A stretch of DNA of 34,594 nucleotides from Clostridia bacterium (GTDB lineage: Bacteria; Bacillota; Clostridia; TANB77; CAG-508), in assembly GCA_017626365.1 (NCBI GenBank), contig JAGAIV010000023.1, positions 1 to 34,594 on the forward strand. Reading direction: 5' to 3'. A program made the translations under genes and the position numbers. Position 1 is the first letter of the stretch, and the number at the start of each line of letters is the position of its first letter. The notes under the pieces are model-generated. The model searched no databases and was not told the origin of the DNA. It saw nothing but the letters and a program-made list of their open reading frames with translations. Below are positions 1 to 5,998 of the stretch, piece after piece.

Positions 1-1
1 A

Positions 2-154
2 CCAGCTGGAACAGAAATGGTTATGCCAGGTGATAACATCGATATGACTATCGAATTAATCACTCCAATAGCTATTGAAAAAGGACTAAGATTCGCTATC
101 CGTGAAGGTGGTAGAACAGTAGGTTCAGGTGTTGTTGCTGACATCATCGAATAA
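2..154 (+). CDS. tuf: Elongation factor Tu, C-terminal end (host gene, partial)
   Basis: The open frame entering from the left edge encodes the last 50 residues of EF-Tu, including [12 protein letters not shown], the [14 protein letters not shown] motif and the end VVADIIE, followed by TAA. These belong to the third beta-barrel domain of EF-Tu, the GTPase that carries aminoacyl-tRNA to the ribosome. Only the 3' end is in the window; the start lies to the left. It is the only host gene seen and marks the bacterial side of the prophage boundary. The phage entered at or after its last codons and left the stop codon and terminator intact, so the host gene should remain functional. Confidence 0.97.
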   Translation, partial: PAGTEMVMPGDNIDMTIELITPIAIEKGLRFAIREGGRTVGSGVVADIIE

Positions 155-167
155 TAAATACAGTAAT

Positions 168-209
168 AGCAAGGGTTACAGAGTTTTGTAACACCTTGCT
201 ATTTTGGTT
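168..209 (+). terminator. tuf rho-independent terminator
   Basis: The arms 168-174 and 194-200 (AGCAAGG/CCTTGCT) plus 175-180 and 187-192 (GTTACA/TGTAAC) form a 13-bp stem with one bulged A at 193 and a 6-base loop, followed by a T-rich stretch. It lies 14 bases behind the tuf stop. It sits inside the 127-bp repeat, so the phage carries its own copy and tuf keeps a terminator after integration. Confidence 0.85.
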
Positions 210-210
210 A

Positions 211-237
211 TTAGCCACTATTTAGCCAATTAGTTTA
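211..237 (+). repeat. Left integrase arm-type site (tandem TAGCCA)
   Basis: Two TAGCCA words start 11 bases apart (212 and 223), one helical turn, and are followed by AATTAGTTTA. A 25/27 copy in the same orientation lies at 34344-34370 in the right arm. Paired short repeats in both arms are what tyrosine integrases of the lambda type bind with their N-terminal domain. The site overlaps the integrase stop codon. Assignment as arm site is inference from position and spacing. Confidence 0.5.
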
Positions 238-1381
238 TTATAAAATCCATTTTTTTAATACTATCCGTTTTATTTTCTGGGATAGCTTCAAGATAAATTT
301 CAGTTATTTTTATACTGCTGTGTCCCATTAATTCTTTAAGTGTAACTAGGTCGCAGCCGTTTGCTAACATTAAAGTTGCAAATGTGTGTCTTAAGTCATG
401 GAATTTCCTATAACGAATATTTGCATTTTTTAATTTTCTTTGCCATACTTTTAATAAGTTTTTATTGCAAATGTAAGTGTTTTGTTTACTTGGAAATACC
501 ATGGTGTTAGTTCTTTCTTTATTTATAAGCATGTTGTAAACTGTGTCATTCATAGGTATAGTTCTTATTGAATTATTACTTTTGGGAGTTGATAATTTTA
601 GACTATATGTCCTTTTATGTTTTTCATCAAAGTCTGCTGAATTGGTTAGATTATGCAATACACTAATAGTTCTTTTTTCAAAATCTAAATCATTCCATTG
701 TAAGCCTAATATTTCTCCTTGTCTCATACCAGTAGCCAGTGCAAATACAACAATATCCTTATAAGAACTGCCTTCAAATTCTTTTAATATGGTTTGTATT
801 TCTTCTTTATTAAAATAATCAAACTTCATTTTATTTTCTAATATTTCATTTGCAGATATTTCTTCTTTTGGAATAGTAACATTATTGCAAGGATTTCTTA
901 ATATATAACCTTCTTTTTCTGCATATACAAAAAATAAATGTAACAGCTTATGAATAGATTTTATTCGCTTTGAAGACACTGTTTTAGTAGAATGAACAGC
1001 TTTTTTCTTTTTTAACCTATCATAATATTGTTGTATATGAATTGATTTTAATTCATTGATTGGTCTATTTGAAATTATATCAGGTTCTATATAGTTTCTA
1101 TATAATCCTTCATATGCTTCAAAAGTAGATCGTTTAATTGTATTTTTCTTATTGTTAAACAACCATTTTGAAAACAAAGATGAAATTGTTATAACTCCTT
1201 TAGAAGTTTGTAATCCTAATTTTAAATCTTGGATATATTTATCTGCTTTTTCATTTGCTTCGTTCATGCCTTTGCCATAAAAATTCTTTAATATTGGAGA
1301 ACCATCTGCTGCATGACCTATTACTCTTCTAACTCGGTAATATTTGTGGCCATTAATTTCACTATTTGTTTTTACTGCCAT
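230..1381 (-). CDS. int: Phage integrase, tyrosine recombinase family
   Basis: This 383-residue protein catalyses site-specific integration and excision at the tuf attachment site. It has an N-terminal arm-DNA-binding region (about residues 10-55), a SAM-like core-binding domain (about 65-170) and a catalytic domain (about 190-370). The catalytic set is visible: R220 in ATGMRQGEILGL, probably K267, H328 and R331 in FHDLRHTFATL, H354 in LMGHSS, and nucleophile Y363 in TEIYLEA. Length is normal for the family. The ATG at 1381 is preceded by GGAGG (1389-1393). It is the leftmost phage gene and reads toward attL; its last codons lie inside the 127-bp repeat. A TTGAAA-N17-TATATA promoter at 1443-1471 probably drives it. 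Confidence 0.97.
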   Translation of the reverse strand: MAVKTNSEINGHKYYRVRRVIGHAADGSPILKNFYGKGMNEANEKADKYIQDLKLGLQTSKGVITISSLFSKWLFNNKKNTIKRSTFEAYEGLYRNYIEPDIISNRPINELKSIHIQQYYDRLKKKKAVHSTKTVSSKRIKSIHKLLHLFFVYAEKEGYILRNPCNNVTIPKEEISANEILENKMKFDYFNKEEIQTILKEFEGSSYKDIVVFALATGMRQGEILGLQWNDLDFEKRTISVLHNLTNSADFDEKHKRTYSLKLSTPKSNNSIRTIPMNDTVYNMLINKERTNTMVFPSKQNTYICNKNLLKVWQRKLKNANIRYRKFHDLRHTFATLMLANGCDLVTLKELMGHSSIKITEIYLEAIPENKTDSIKKMDFIIN

Positions 1382-1421
1382 AAAAAAACCTCCATTTTTT
1401 CAAATATTTTTTTATTAACAC

Positions 1422-1450
1422 TTGAAAAATGAAAGCTTTTTATATATAAT
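1422..1450 (+). promoter_or_regulatory. Putative small-RNA promoter
   Basis: TTGAAA (1422-1427), a 17-base spacer and a perfect TATAAT (1445-1450) form a near-consensus sigma-A promoter on the plus strand. No plus-strand protein gene follows; transcription would run into the terminator hairpin at 1485-1533, giving an RNA of roughly 75 nt. Confidence 0.6.
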
Positions 1451-1471
1451 ACAAAAGTAATCACTTTTCAA
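1443..1471 (-). promoter_or_regulatory. Putative integrase promoter
   Basis: On the minus strand a -35 TTGAAA (1471-1466) and a -10 TATATA (1448-1443) are 17 bases apart, upstream of the integrase start at 1381. The -10 overlaps the -10 of a plus-strand promoter at 1422-1450, so the two converge on the same DNA and could interfere with each other. The small palindrome CACTTTTCAAGTG (1463-1475) overlaps the -35 and may be an operator. Confidence 0.5.
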
Positions 1472-1533
1472 GTGGTTATGTCCTAGAGTAATGTGTGTCG
1501 TTCCGCAAAAATGAAACACATTGCTCTTTTTTT
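1457..1533 (+). ncRNA. Putative phage small antisense RNA
   Basis: The stretch runs from a near-consensus promoter (1422-1450) to a strong intrinsic terminator: a 12-bp stem of 1485-1496 with 1516-1527 (one G-U pair), a 19-base loop and seven Ts. The T run lies only on the plus-strand exit, so it cannot serve the leftward int or zinc-ribbon transcripts. A second small hairpin (about 1459-1479) precedes it. The loop and adjoining stem contain TGTGTGTCGTTCCGCA (1492-1507), exactly complementary to 2832-2847, just ahead of the ribosome binding site of the excisionase-like gene. This is the arrangement of a regulatory RNA with a loop seed. Lambda OOP and P22 sar are known phage antisense RNAs; no homology to them is claimed. 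Confidence 0.5.
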
Positions 1534-1538
1534 ATTTA

Positions 1539-1787
1539 TTATACTTTCCAACTGTGTCCACAGTCTTGACAAACTGCCATACTTGAATGTTTTGTTACTA
1601 GCTTTTGTTTTTTATGGCCAAATAACTTTACAAATATCATTGGTATAGTTAGACAGAACCATAATAAAGGTCTCCACCACCAACCAATAAATAACCAATA
1701 TAAAATACTGTGATGTTTATTTTTTAATTGTGATTCTGATACCATTTGAACATTTACATTTGAGCTACCACATTTAGTACAAGTCAT
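1539..1787 (-). CDS. Zinc-ribbon membrane protein of unknown function
   Basis: The protein has 82 residues with CTKC (residues 3-6) near the N-terminus and CQDCGH near the C-terminus. Together these can bind one zinc ion as a zinc ribbon. Between them lies a very hydrophobic, tryptophan-rich stretch (YWLFIGWWWRP and following) that looks like one or two membrane segments. The ATG at 1787 was chosen because AAAGGAG lies 9 bases upstream; an ATG three codons earlier touches the Shine-Dalgarno sequence. It lies 27 bases behind the repressor gene on the same strand and is probably co-transcribed with it, so expressed in the lysogen. Such small proteins occur near phage repressors; a superinfection-exclusion role is possible but unproven. 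Confidence 0.75.
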   Translation of the reverse strand: MTCTKCGSSNVNVQMVSESQLKNKHHSILYWLFIGWWWRPLLWFCLTIPMIFVKLFGHKKQKLVTKHSSMAVCQDCGHSWKV

Positions 1788-1814
1788 AAAATACATCTCC
1801 TTTCTTTTTATTTT

Positions 1815-2375
1815 CTATTTAAAGGCACTTCTATTTTCTACTTTTATTACTCTTCCAACAAGTTGAAATTTTTTGTCTATCAAATCTTTTTTGGTAAATT
1901 TTAAAGTAGGATAATGAAAATTCATAGCTTGAAATTCAACAACATTGTTATTTTCTATAACTTTTCTAATATATTCCTTATTGTCTAACCTGAATAGAAT
2001 AGTTTGACCATTTTCGTATTCAGTAGATTTTTTTACAAAAGCAATATCTCCTATATCAAGTAATGGGGACATTGCAGAGTCAATAGCATTATATTGAAAT
2101 ATATCACTAGTTGTTCTTAATTCATCAGGTGTTCTTTCTATAGGAACATCAAATCCCATTAGCCAAGCTTCGTCCACATTTAAAATTTTACAAAGTATAT
2201 ATATATTATCTTGTCTAGCAAGAGCTTTTCCTTTTAGGTATTTATTTATAAGTGATTGTGAAATATTTTTGGAAAAAGCTTTTGTTTTTTCAGATAATTC
2301 TATTTGATTTATATTGTTTAACTCCATAGCTATTTTTAAACGATTAGCAAAGCTATCAGTTCTTTCGTTACTCAT
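1815..2375 (-). CDS. CI-like phage repressor (HTH plus S24/LexA-like domain)
   Basis: The 186-residue protein keeps the prophage silent by binding operators in the adjacent divergent promoter region. Residues about 8-65 form a Cro/CI helix-turn-helix (IELSEKTK...ISQSLINKYLKGK). Residues about 90-180 form an S24 peptidase-like domain with DSAMSPLLDIGD around the usual serine and IRKV near the expected lysine, so RecA-stimulated self-cleavage is likely. The ATG at 2375 has AGGAGG upstream (2382-2387). A minus-strand promoter at 2400-2428 and operator copies at 2454, 2517 and 2781 suggest autoregulation. Family assignment is firm; cleavage behaviour is inferred. Confidence 0.93.
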   Translation of the reverse strand: MSNERTDSFANRLKIAMELNNINQIELSEKTKAFSKNISQSLINKYLKGKALARQDNIYILCKILNVDEAWLMGFDVPIERTPDELRTTSDIFQYNAIDSAMSPLLDIGDIAFVKKSTEYENGQTILFRLDNKEYIRKVIENNNVVEFQAMNFHYPTLKFTKKDLIDKKFQLVGRVIKVENRSAFK

Positions 2376-2399
2376 AGTAAACCTCCTCTAATATAATAT

Positions 2400-2428
2400 A
2401 TATTATCAAAAAAATGAAATAAAATCAA
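2400..2428 (-). promoter_or_regulatory. Putative repressor maintenance promoter
   Basis: On the minus strand TTGATT (2428-2423), a 17-base spacer and TAATAT (2405-2400) precede the repressor ATG at 2375. Operator 1 (2454-2468) lies upstream of its -35, a position where a bound repressor could activate it. Confidence 0.5.
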
Positions 2429-2453
2429 TACTTTTGAAAAAAAACATAAAAAT

Positions 2454-2468
2454 ATGAAAAAAATTCAT
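2454..2468. promoter_or_regulatory. Operator 1 of the genetic switch
   Basis: The 15-bp inverted repeat ATGAA-N5-TTCAT lies between the divergent promoters, just upstream of the lytic -35. It shares both half-sites with operators at 2517 and 2781. Binding by the adjacent repressor and/or the Cro-like protein is inferred. Confidence 0.6.
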
Positions 2469-2476
2469 AAAAAGTA

Positions 2477-2505
2477 TTGACAATATTTTTACATTGAGAT
2501 ATTAT
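2477..2505 (+). promoter_or_regulatory. Putative early lytic promoter (PR-like)
   Basis: A consensus TTGACA (2477-2482), a 17-base spacer and TATTAT (2500-2505) drive rightward transcription of the Cro-like gene and the early region. Operators at 2454-2468 and 2517-2531 flank it, one upstream of the -35 and one just past the expected start point, so repressor could block polymerase from both sides. Confidence 0.7.
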
Positions 2506-2516
2506 AATTACGAAAT

Positions 2517-2531
2517 ATGAATTAAATTCAT
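2517..2531. promoter_or_regulatory. Operator 2, inside a 28-bp repeat
   Basis: This ATGAA-N5-TTCAT palindrome overlaps the expected start of the early transcript. It is the core of a 28-bp sequence (2513-2540) repeated exactly at 2777-2804, including the purine-rich tail that supplies a ribosome binding site in both places. Confidence 0.6.
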
Positions 2532-2551
2532 AAAAGAAAGAAGGTGATATA

Positions 2552-2797
2552 ATGCTAAAGATGGATTATTCTTTATTAAGGGGAAAGATTAGAACATATT
2601 TTGGAAGTGAAACAAATTTTGTAAAAGAACTACAAAATAGCGGTATAGAGATAAGTACGGGAAGCTTTTCAAATAAAATAAATAATAGATCTCCTTTTAA
2701 TCAGATAGAAATACTGGGAATTTGTAACTTATTAAAAATAGACCTAAAAGAAATTAGTTTATATTTTTTTATAGAAAAATATGAATTAAATTCATAA
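2552..2797 (+). CDS. Cro-like regulator, DUF739 family
   Basis: The 81-residue protein resembles DUF739, small phage HTH proteins found opposite CI-type repressors. Features are YSLLRGKIRTYFGSE, a helix-turn-helix in about residues 20-50 (SFSNKINNRSPF) and the conserved ending YFFIEKYEL. It is the first gene of the rightward early transcript, 47 bases from the early -10, with GAAGGTGAT ahead of the ATG. It probably binds the same operators as the repressor and favours lytic growth. A third operator copy lies at the very end of this gene (2781-2795). Family assignment is from motif memory; the Cro role follows from position. Confidence 0.85.
   Translation: MLKMDYSLLRGKIRTYFGSETNFVKELQNSGIEISTGSFSNKINNRSPFNQIEILGICNLLKIDLKEISLYFFIEKYELNS
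2781..2795. promoter_or_regulatory. Operator 3, distal copy in the 28-bp repeat
   Basis: ATGAA-N5-TTCAT recurs here inside the second exact 28-bp copy (2777-2804), about 260 bp downstream of operator 2 and across the Cro-like stop codon. It could allow DNA looping or a transcription roadblock. The repeat's purine tail serves as a ribosome binding site for a short frame at 2815. Confidence 0.5.
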
Positions 2798-2814
2798 AAG
2801 AAAGGAATAAAAAT

Positions 2815-2910
2815 ATGAAAAAATTAAAAAATGCGGAACGACACACAAAATTAAAGGAGGAATTAAAATGCCAAACGATGAAGAATGGATATCTCTTCAA
2901 GAATTTATGA
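2815..2910 (+). CDS. Possible 31-residue leader ORF
   Basis: ATG at 2815 lies 8 bases behind GAAAGGA (2801-2806), and the frame stays open for 31 codons, overlapping the start of the next gene (2868) in another frame. Codons 6-11 contain the 16 bases complementary to the putative small RNA (2832-2847). The peptide is basic at its start (MKKLKNAERHTK) and resembles nothing known to me. It may be a leader whose translation affects the downstream start, or a chance frame. Confidence 0.3.
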   Translation: MKKLKNAERHTKLKEELKCQTMKNGYLFKNL

Positions 2911-3116
2911 GGAGAAAGAAAATAGGAAAAGAAGTAGCTTTCCAATTATTAGCTAGTGGAAAATATGAATACGAAAAAACAGAAGGTGGACATTATAAAA
3001 TAAAAATTGGTGGTGACACTGTTAGCAGAGAACTATATGAAACTGAAAAAGAAAAAAGAATACAAGCAGAAACAAAACTTGAACTATTAAAAAAAGTATT
3101 GATAGGAGGAAAATAA
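2868..3116 (+). CDS. Excisionase-like winged HTH protein
   Basis: The 82-residue protein begins with a MerR/excisionase-type helix-turn-helix: WISLQEFMRRKKIGKEVAFQLL followed by a short wing (GGHYKIKIGGDTV). A charged helix (about residues 52-78) follows and may dimerise. Position early in the lytic operon and small size fit an excisionase that bends att DNA for the integrase, but a transcription regulator is equally possible. AAAGGAGG at 2853-2860 is a strong ribosome binding site. Just 5 bases before it lies the 16-base segment complementary to the putative small RNA, so its translation may be under antisense control. Confidence 0.6.
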   Translation: MPNDEEWISLQEFMRRKKIGKEVAFQLLASGKYEYEKTEGGHYKIKIGGDTVSRELYETEKEKRIQAETKLELLKKVLIGGK

Positions 3117-3120
3117 AAAA

Positions 3121-3360
3121 ATGAAAATAGTTAATAAAAAGAAATTTATAGTAAGAATAATAGAATTATTAGTAATAATAGCAACAATAATATTGACAAT
3201 AAAAGCAATTGCTTATGCAACAGCAATAAGAGGATATAAAGCTTATGGAGGAGAATATTTAATTCCAATATTAGGTTTAATAATTATATTAGTTTTAGAG
3301 GTAATTTTAGAAGAAAGCGAAGAAAAGAAAAATCAAAAATCTAATGGTAAGAAGAGGTAA
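3121..3360 (+). CDS. Small two-span membrane protein
   Basis: The 79-residue protein has a basic N-terminus (MKIVNKKKFIVR), a hydrophobic segment at about residues 12-32, a short polar turn (RGYKAYGGEY) and a second segment at about 47-64, then a charged tail. This predicts two membrane helices with both ends in the cytoplasm. It follows the excisionase-like gene by four bases in the early operon. I do not recognise a family. Expression early in infection would fit a host-membrane modifier, which is speculation. Confidence 0.65.
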   Translation: MKIVNKKKFIVRIIELLVIIATIILTIKAIAYATAIRGYKAYGGEYLIPILGLIIILVLEVILEESEEKKNQKSNGKKR

Positions 3361-3362
3361 AA

Positions 3363-3527
3363 ATGGAAGAAATATTGAAAGAAATGCAAGAGTATTTTTG
3401 TAAAGAACAAATCAGCAATATAGATGTAAAAATTGCATATGCTTGTGGGTACTTAAAAAATAATGAAAGTGTTAACAAAGAACAAGCTATTGAAATAATA
3501 AGAAAAATACTTTTTGAAGAAATATAA
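3363..3527 (+). CDS. Small early protein, unknown
   Basis: This 54-residue frame begins two bases after the previous stop, with GAAGAGG at 3350-3357 as ribosome binding site. The product is mostly helical and acidic (MEEILKEMQEYFCKEQ and a C-terminal KEQAIEIIRKILFEE). No domain is recognised. Tight packing between neighbours and a good Shine-Dalgarno sequence support it as a real gene. Confidence 0.6.
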   Translation: MEEILKEMQEYFCKEQISNIDVKIAYACGYLKNNESVNKEQAIEIIRKILFEEI

Positions 3528-3541
3528 AAGGAGAAAATATT

Positions 3542-3823
3542 ATGCTTAAATATTATCAAGAATTACTAAACGAATGTATTGATTTATCAGAACATAAAAA
3601 GAAACATAAAGAAATGAAATCAACATTAAATAAAATAAAAAATTTAATATTTAGAATGAAAGGAGAAAATATGGGATATCAAAAAATAAAAGATCTTATT
3701 TCTGATATAGATGAGTTTCATAACGAAGCGGAATTGAGAGAAATCTTACAAGAAATATTATTTATATGTAATGACAATATAAATAAAAAAGAACCATCTA
3801 TCAGCAACCAAACTGAAAAATAG
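3542..3823 (+). CDS. Hypothetical early protein
   Basis: The 93-residue protein is charged and predicted helical, with a coiled-coil-like N-terminal half (LLNECIDLSEHKKKHKEM). GGAG at 3530-3533 precedes the ATG. An internal ATG preceded by AAAGGAG (3658-3664) could give a shorter product starting MGYQKIKDLI. The gene carries the first GAAGCGG (Chi-like) copy at 3725. I recognise no family. A weak stem (3791-3801 with 3820-3830) overlaps its 3' end. Confidence 0.6.
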   Translation: MLKYYQELLNECIDLSEHKKKHKEMKSTLNKIKNLIFRMKGENMGYQKIKDLISDIDEFHNEAELREILQEILFICNDNINKKEPSISNQTEK

Positions 3824-3955
3824 ATGATTCATAAAAAATATTTAGATAAATACTTTCTGTTTTTATTTTATCACAGAATGTTAGAAAGAGCAAGAAAAAT
3901 TAAATTAAAAACAGCAAAAGAATTATAAATTTACAAAGGAAGGAGTGTGTAGTAT

Positions 3956-4726
3956 GTGAATACGAAAAACAAAATAGATATTCAAAAACAGCTCTCTGAA
4001 TTTTATTCAATATTAGACTTCAAGCCACTCTCTGCAAATGCCATTTCAATATATTTAGTATTATTGCAGATAGCAAGTAAGACGGATTGGCTTTATGAGT
4101 TTAAGGTTACAAATACTATTCTAATGAGCAAAGTAAAGGGATTAAACATATCTGCTTTACAAAGGGCACGAAATGAACTTATTAACAATCAATATATACT
4201 TTATAAAAAAGGAACAAATCAAAATGTTGCATCTACATATACGATAAATAAATTATACAATGATGAATTTATACAATTTGAACAAGCGAACGAACAAGCA
4301 GATGAACAAGCGAGTGAACAAGCGAACGAACAGGCAGACGAACACATTATAACTAAACTAAACTTATTATTTAATTATATCTATAAAGGGGGCAGCGGAG
4401 AAAAAATTGGCTTAACAGAAAACGATAGAAATAATTTGATTTTAATTTATTCTAGATTAGAGATGTATGTAAAAGATAGTAACATTTATGAGCTTATGCC
4501 GGAGGAAAGAGTGCTGGACGAAAAAATAATGTTTTGGGCAATAAAAGAAATATATTTAAGTCCACATAAAATTTATTTAAATTTACTTACAAGGGACAAG
4601 TTCATATTGAAATATTATAAAACTAAAAAATATATAACAGAAAAAGAAAATTACAAAATAAAAGAAATTATAGATTACTTTATGGTTTGTTTGCACGATG
4701 AAATGGAAAATAGGAGGAAAACATGA
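3956..4726 (+). CDS. Phage replication initiator / replisome organizer-like protein
   Basis: The protein has 256 residues. The N-terminal 105 residues look like a winged-helix of the replication-organizer type (SANAISIYLVLLQIASKTDW...LQRARNELINNQYILYKK), seen in phage initiators of low-G+C hosts. A Gln/Ala/Glu-rich linker (about 109-131) is encoded by five 12-bp DNA repeats. The C-terminal part (about 140-256) is helical and may contact the helicase loader or DnaD-like partners. GTG at 3956 is the start because the overlapping ATG at 3954 is followed by a stop. Its role, opening the origin to start phage DNA replication, is inferred from domain layout and from position before the resolvase gene. 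Confidence 0.7.
   Translation: MNTKNKIDIQKQLSEFYSILDFKPLSANAISIYLVLLQIASKTDWLYEFKVTNTILMSKVKGLNISALQRARNELINNQYILYKKGTNQNVASTYTINKLYNDEFIQFEQANEQADEQASEQANEQADEHIITKLNLLFNYIYKGGSGEKIGLTENDRNNLILIYSRLEMYVKDSNIYELMPEERVLDEKIMFWAIKEIYLSPHKIYLNLLTRDKFILKYYKTKKYITEKENYKIKEIIDYFMVCLHDEMENRRKT
4280..4345 (+). repeat. 12-bp tandem repeats in initiator gene, possible origin iterons
   Basis: Five and a half copies of a 12-bp unit (consensus GAACAAGCGAAC) start at 4280, 4292, 4304, 4316, 4328 and 4340. They lie in frame and encode EQAN/EQAD/EQAS units. Lambda and several phages of Gram-positive bacteria carry iterons inside the initiator gene, bound by the encoded protein. This array has that architecture. 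It could instead be only a peptide linker repeat. Confidence 0.5.
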
Positions 4727-5010
4727 TGAATTTTGAAAAATTATGTTACAGAGAAAAAGTCCCTCTATATACAAAATTAAAGCCAAAGCCAACAGAAGGC
4801 AGACATCTAATAAAGTATAAAGATGAAAAGGACTATGATTATTATATATGCGATTATTGTGGAAATGAAATAAAAATCTTAAAAAAGAGACTTGAAATGA
4901 CAGGAGGAATTATTGTATTACCACACTCATTGACCAAAAGAGGAGAAGTAAAAATTGTATTACACAATAAATGTATAAATCCAGTATTAAAAGAATTGGA
5001 GAAAAAATAA
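4723..5010 (+). CDS. Hypothetical protein with CxxC zinc-like motif
   Basis: The 95-residue protein starts by a 4-base ATGA overlap with the initiator gene, which indicates translational coupling. It contains YYICDYCGNEIKIL (CxxC knuckle at about residues 43-46) and a later HNKC (about residues 80-83), which together could bind one metal ion. The rest is basic and has no recognised domain. Position between initiator and resolvase suggests a part in DNA metabolism, which is inference only. Confidence 0.65.
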   Translation: MMNFEKLCYREKVPLYTKLKPKPTEGRHLIKYKDEKDYDYYICDYCGNEIKILKKRLEMTGGIIVLPHSLTKRGEVKIVLHNKCINPVLKELEKK

Positions 5011-5027
5011 ATGAAGAGGTGATACCA

Positions 5028-5438
5028 ATGATGTATGAATTTGAAATGATAGGTGATGTAGTTGGAAAAGCAAGACCACGAATGAATACAAGAACAGGAA
5101 GAGCTTATACACCAACTAATACAAAAAATTATGAATACTTTTTAAGACAATGGTTTATTAGAGAATATCCTAATTTTATAACAATAGAATCAAGGGTAAA
5201 AGTAACAATAATAGCTTATTTTGGAATTCCAAAGAGTACAAGTAAAAAGAAAGAAGCGGAAATGTTAGCAAATATTATAAGTCCAACTAAAAAACCTGAT
5301 GCAGATAATATTGTGAAAATAGTATTGGATGCTATGAATAAATTTGCTTTTAAAGATGATACACAAGTTACAAAATTAGAAATTGAAAAGAAATATAGTA
5401 GAACACCAAGAATTTATGTAAAAATTGAGGAATATTAG
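5028..5438 (+). CDS. rusA: RusA-family Holliday junction resolvase
   Basis: The 136-residue protein cleaves four-way DNA junctions arising in phage replication and recombination. The family pattern is clear: start YEFEMIGDVVGKARPRMN, the acidic active site KKPDADNIVKIVLDAMN (two Asp residues) and FKDDTQVTKLEIEKKY near the C-terminus. Length matches RusA (about 120-140). The ATG at 5028 follows AGAGGTGAT; a longer frame exists from 4971 but it overlaps the previous gene and lacks a ribosome binding site. A GAAGCGG (Chi-like) word lies inside at 5253. Confidence 0.92.
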   Translation: MMYEFEMIGDVVGKARPRMNTRTGRAYTPTNTKNYEYFLRQWFIREYPNFITIESRVKVTIIAYFGIPKSTSKKKEAEMLANIISPTKKPDADNIVKIVLDAMNKFAFKDDTQVTKLEIEKKYSRTPRIYVKIEEY

Positions 5439-5448
5439 GAGAATAAAC

Positions 5449-5589
5449 ATGAAGTGTATAAAATGTGGAAAATATCCTTTTTGTAATAAAATAGAAAACT
5501 CACAGCAAGAGGCTTGTAATGATTTTATAAAAAGAACATTAAGGATAAGAATTACAAGAGAGGAAGAGGCAAAAAATGAAAATAGATAA
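5449..5589 (+). CDS. Small cysteine-rich protein
   Basis: The 46-residue frame opens with MKCIKCGKYPFCNK, giving CxxC and a third Cys, with a fourth Cys further on (QQEACNDF). It may bind one zinc ion. TTAGGAG lies about 9 bases before the ATG. It overlaps the start of the next gene by 14 bases. No family is recognised. Confidence 0.55.
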   Translation: MKCIKCGKYPFCNKIENSQQEACNDFIKRTLRIRITREEEAKNENR

Positions 5590-5998
5590 TATAGATGAAG
5601 TTGAAGAATTTGCAAAAGAAATGAATTATTTTTTTACATATATTGAAAGAACAAATTCAGATTTGAAAAATGAATTAAGAATTAAAGAATTAGAACAAGA
5701 TGATCTATTACATGAGATAGAGTTAAGTAAGTTAAATGCATTTGAACTTTCAAAAGTTGCAGTAAGGTTGAGAAATGTTAGACAGGAAAGAAGAGTAATA
5801 AAAGATAAGCTCGAATTTATTTCAACATTAAAAGGATTCGCAGATAAATATAACAATAAATTAATTACAGGTGATATTGCACAATTATTAAAAAATATAA
5901 GAAAGTTAAAAGATAACTGGGAAACTAGAATATATAAAACACGAGTGCTAGAAGATTTAAAAATTAGTAAAATGAAAAAGAAAGAGGAAAGCGAATGA
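5576..5998 (+). CDS. Hypothetical helical early protein
   Basis: The 140-residue protein is highly charged and almost wholly alpha-helical. It has a coiled-coil-like region at about residues 25-80 (DLKNELRIKELEQDDLLHEI, then VRLRNVRQERRVIKDKLEFI) and a basic C-terminus. GAGAGGAAGAGG lies upstream of the ATG. It overlaps the previous small frame and, by four bases, the next membrane peptide gene, so it is part of a compact early operon. Similar proteins occur in phages of Bacillota without known function. Confidence 0.65.
   Translation: MKIDNIDEVEEFAKEMNYFFTYIERTNSDLKNELRIKELEQDDLLHEIELSKLNAFELSKVAVRLRNVRQERRVIKDKLEFISTLKGFADKYNNKLITGDIAQLLKNIRKLKDNWETRIYKTRVLEDLKISKMKKKEESE

Larger units (their letters stand above)
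117..243. other. Left attachment site (attL) region; copy 1 of exact 127-bp repeat
   Basis: Bases 117-243 are identical to 34468-34594 at the right edge. Identity begins inside the last tuf codons (base 116 differs from 34467), covers the tuf stop and terminator, and runs through the integrase stop codon to 243, where the window's right copy simply ends. The recombination core must lie in the part shared by host and phage, most likely between 117 and about 209. Bases 211-237 look like a phage integrase arm site because a 25/27 copy lies in the right arm. The true right-hand limit of the core cannot be fixed from this window. Confidence 0.85.

Noticed and set aside
1508..2831. Invertible segment as the main explanation of the 16-bp inverted repeat
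   Set aside because: One copy sits in a terminator loop behind a promoter and the other at a translation start, which fits antisense RNA better; kept only as a low-interest alternative.
3791..3830. Terminator at the end of the 3542 gene
   Set aside because: The 10-bp stem has a mismatch and a long loop and is not followed by a T run; only a weak structure.
3877..3927. 16-codon frame before the replication initiator
   Set aside because: No ribosome binding site and too short to judge.
4971..5027. Longer RusA start at 4971
   Set aside because: It lies within the previous gene and has no ribosome binding site; 5028 follows AGAGGTGAT and begins at the family N-terminus.
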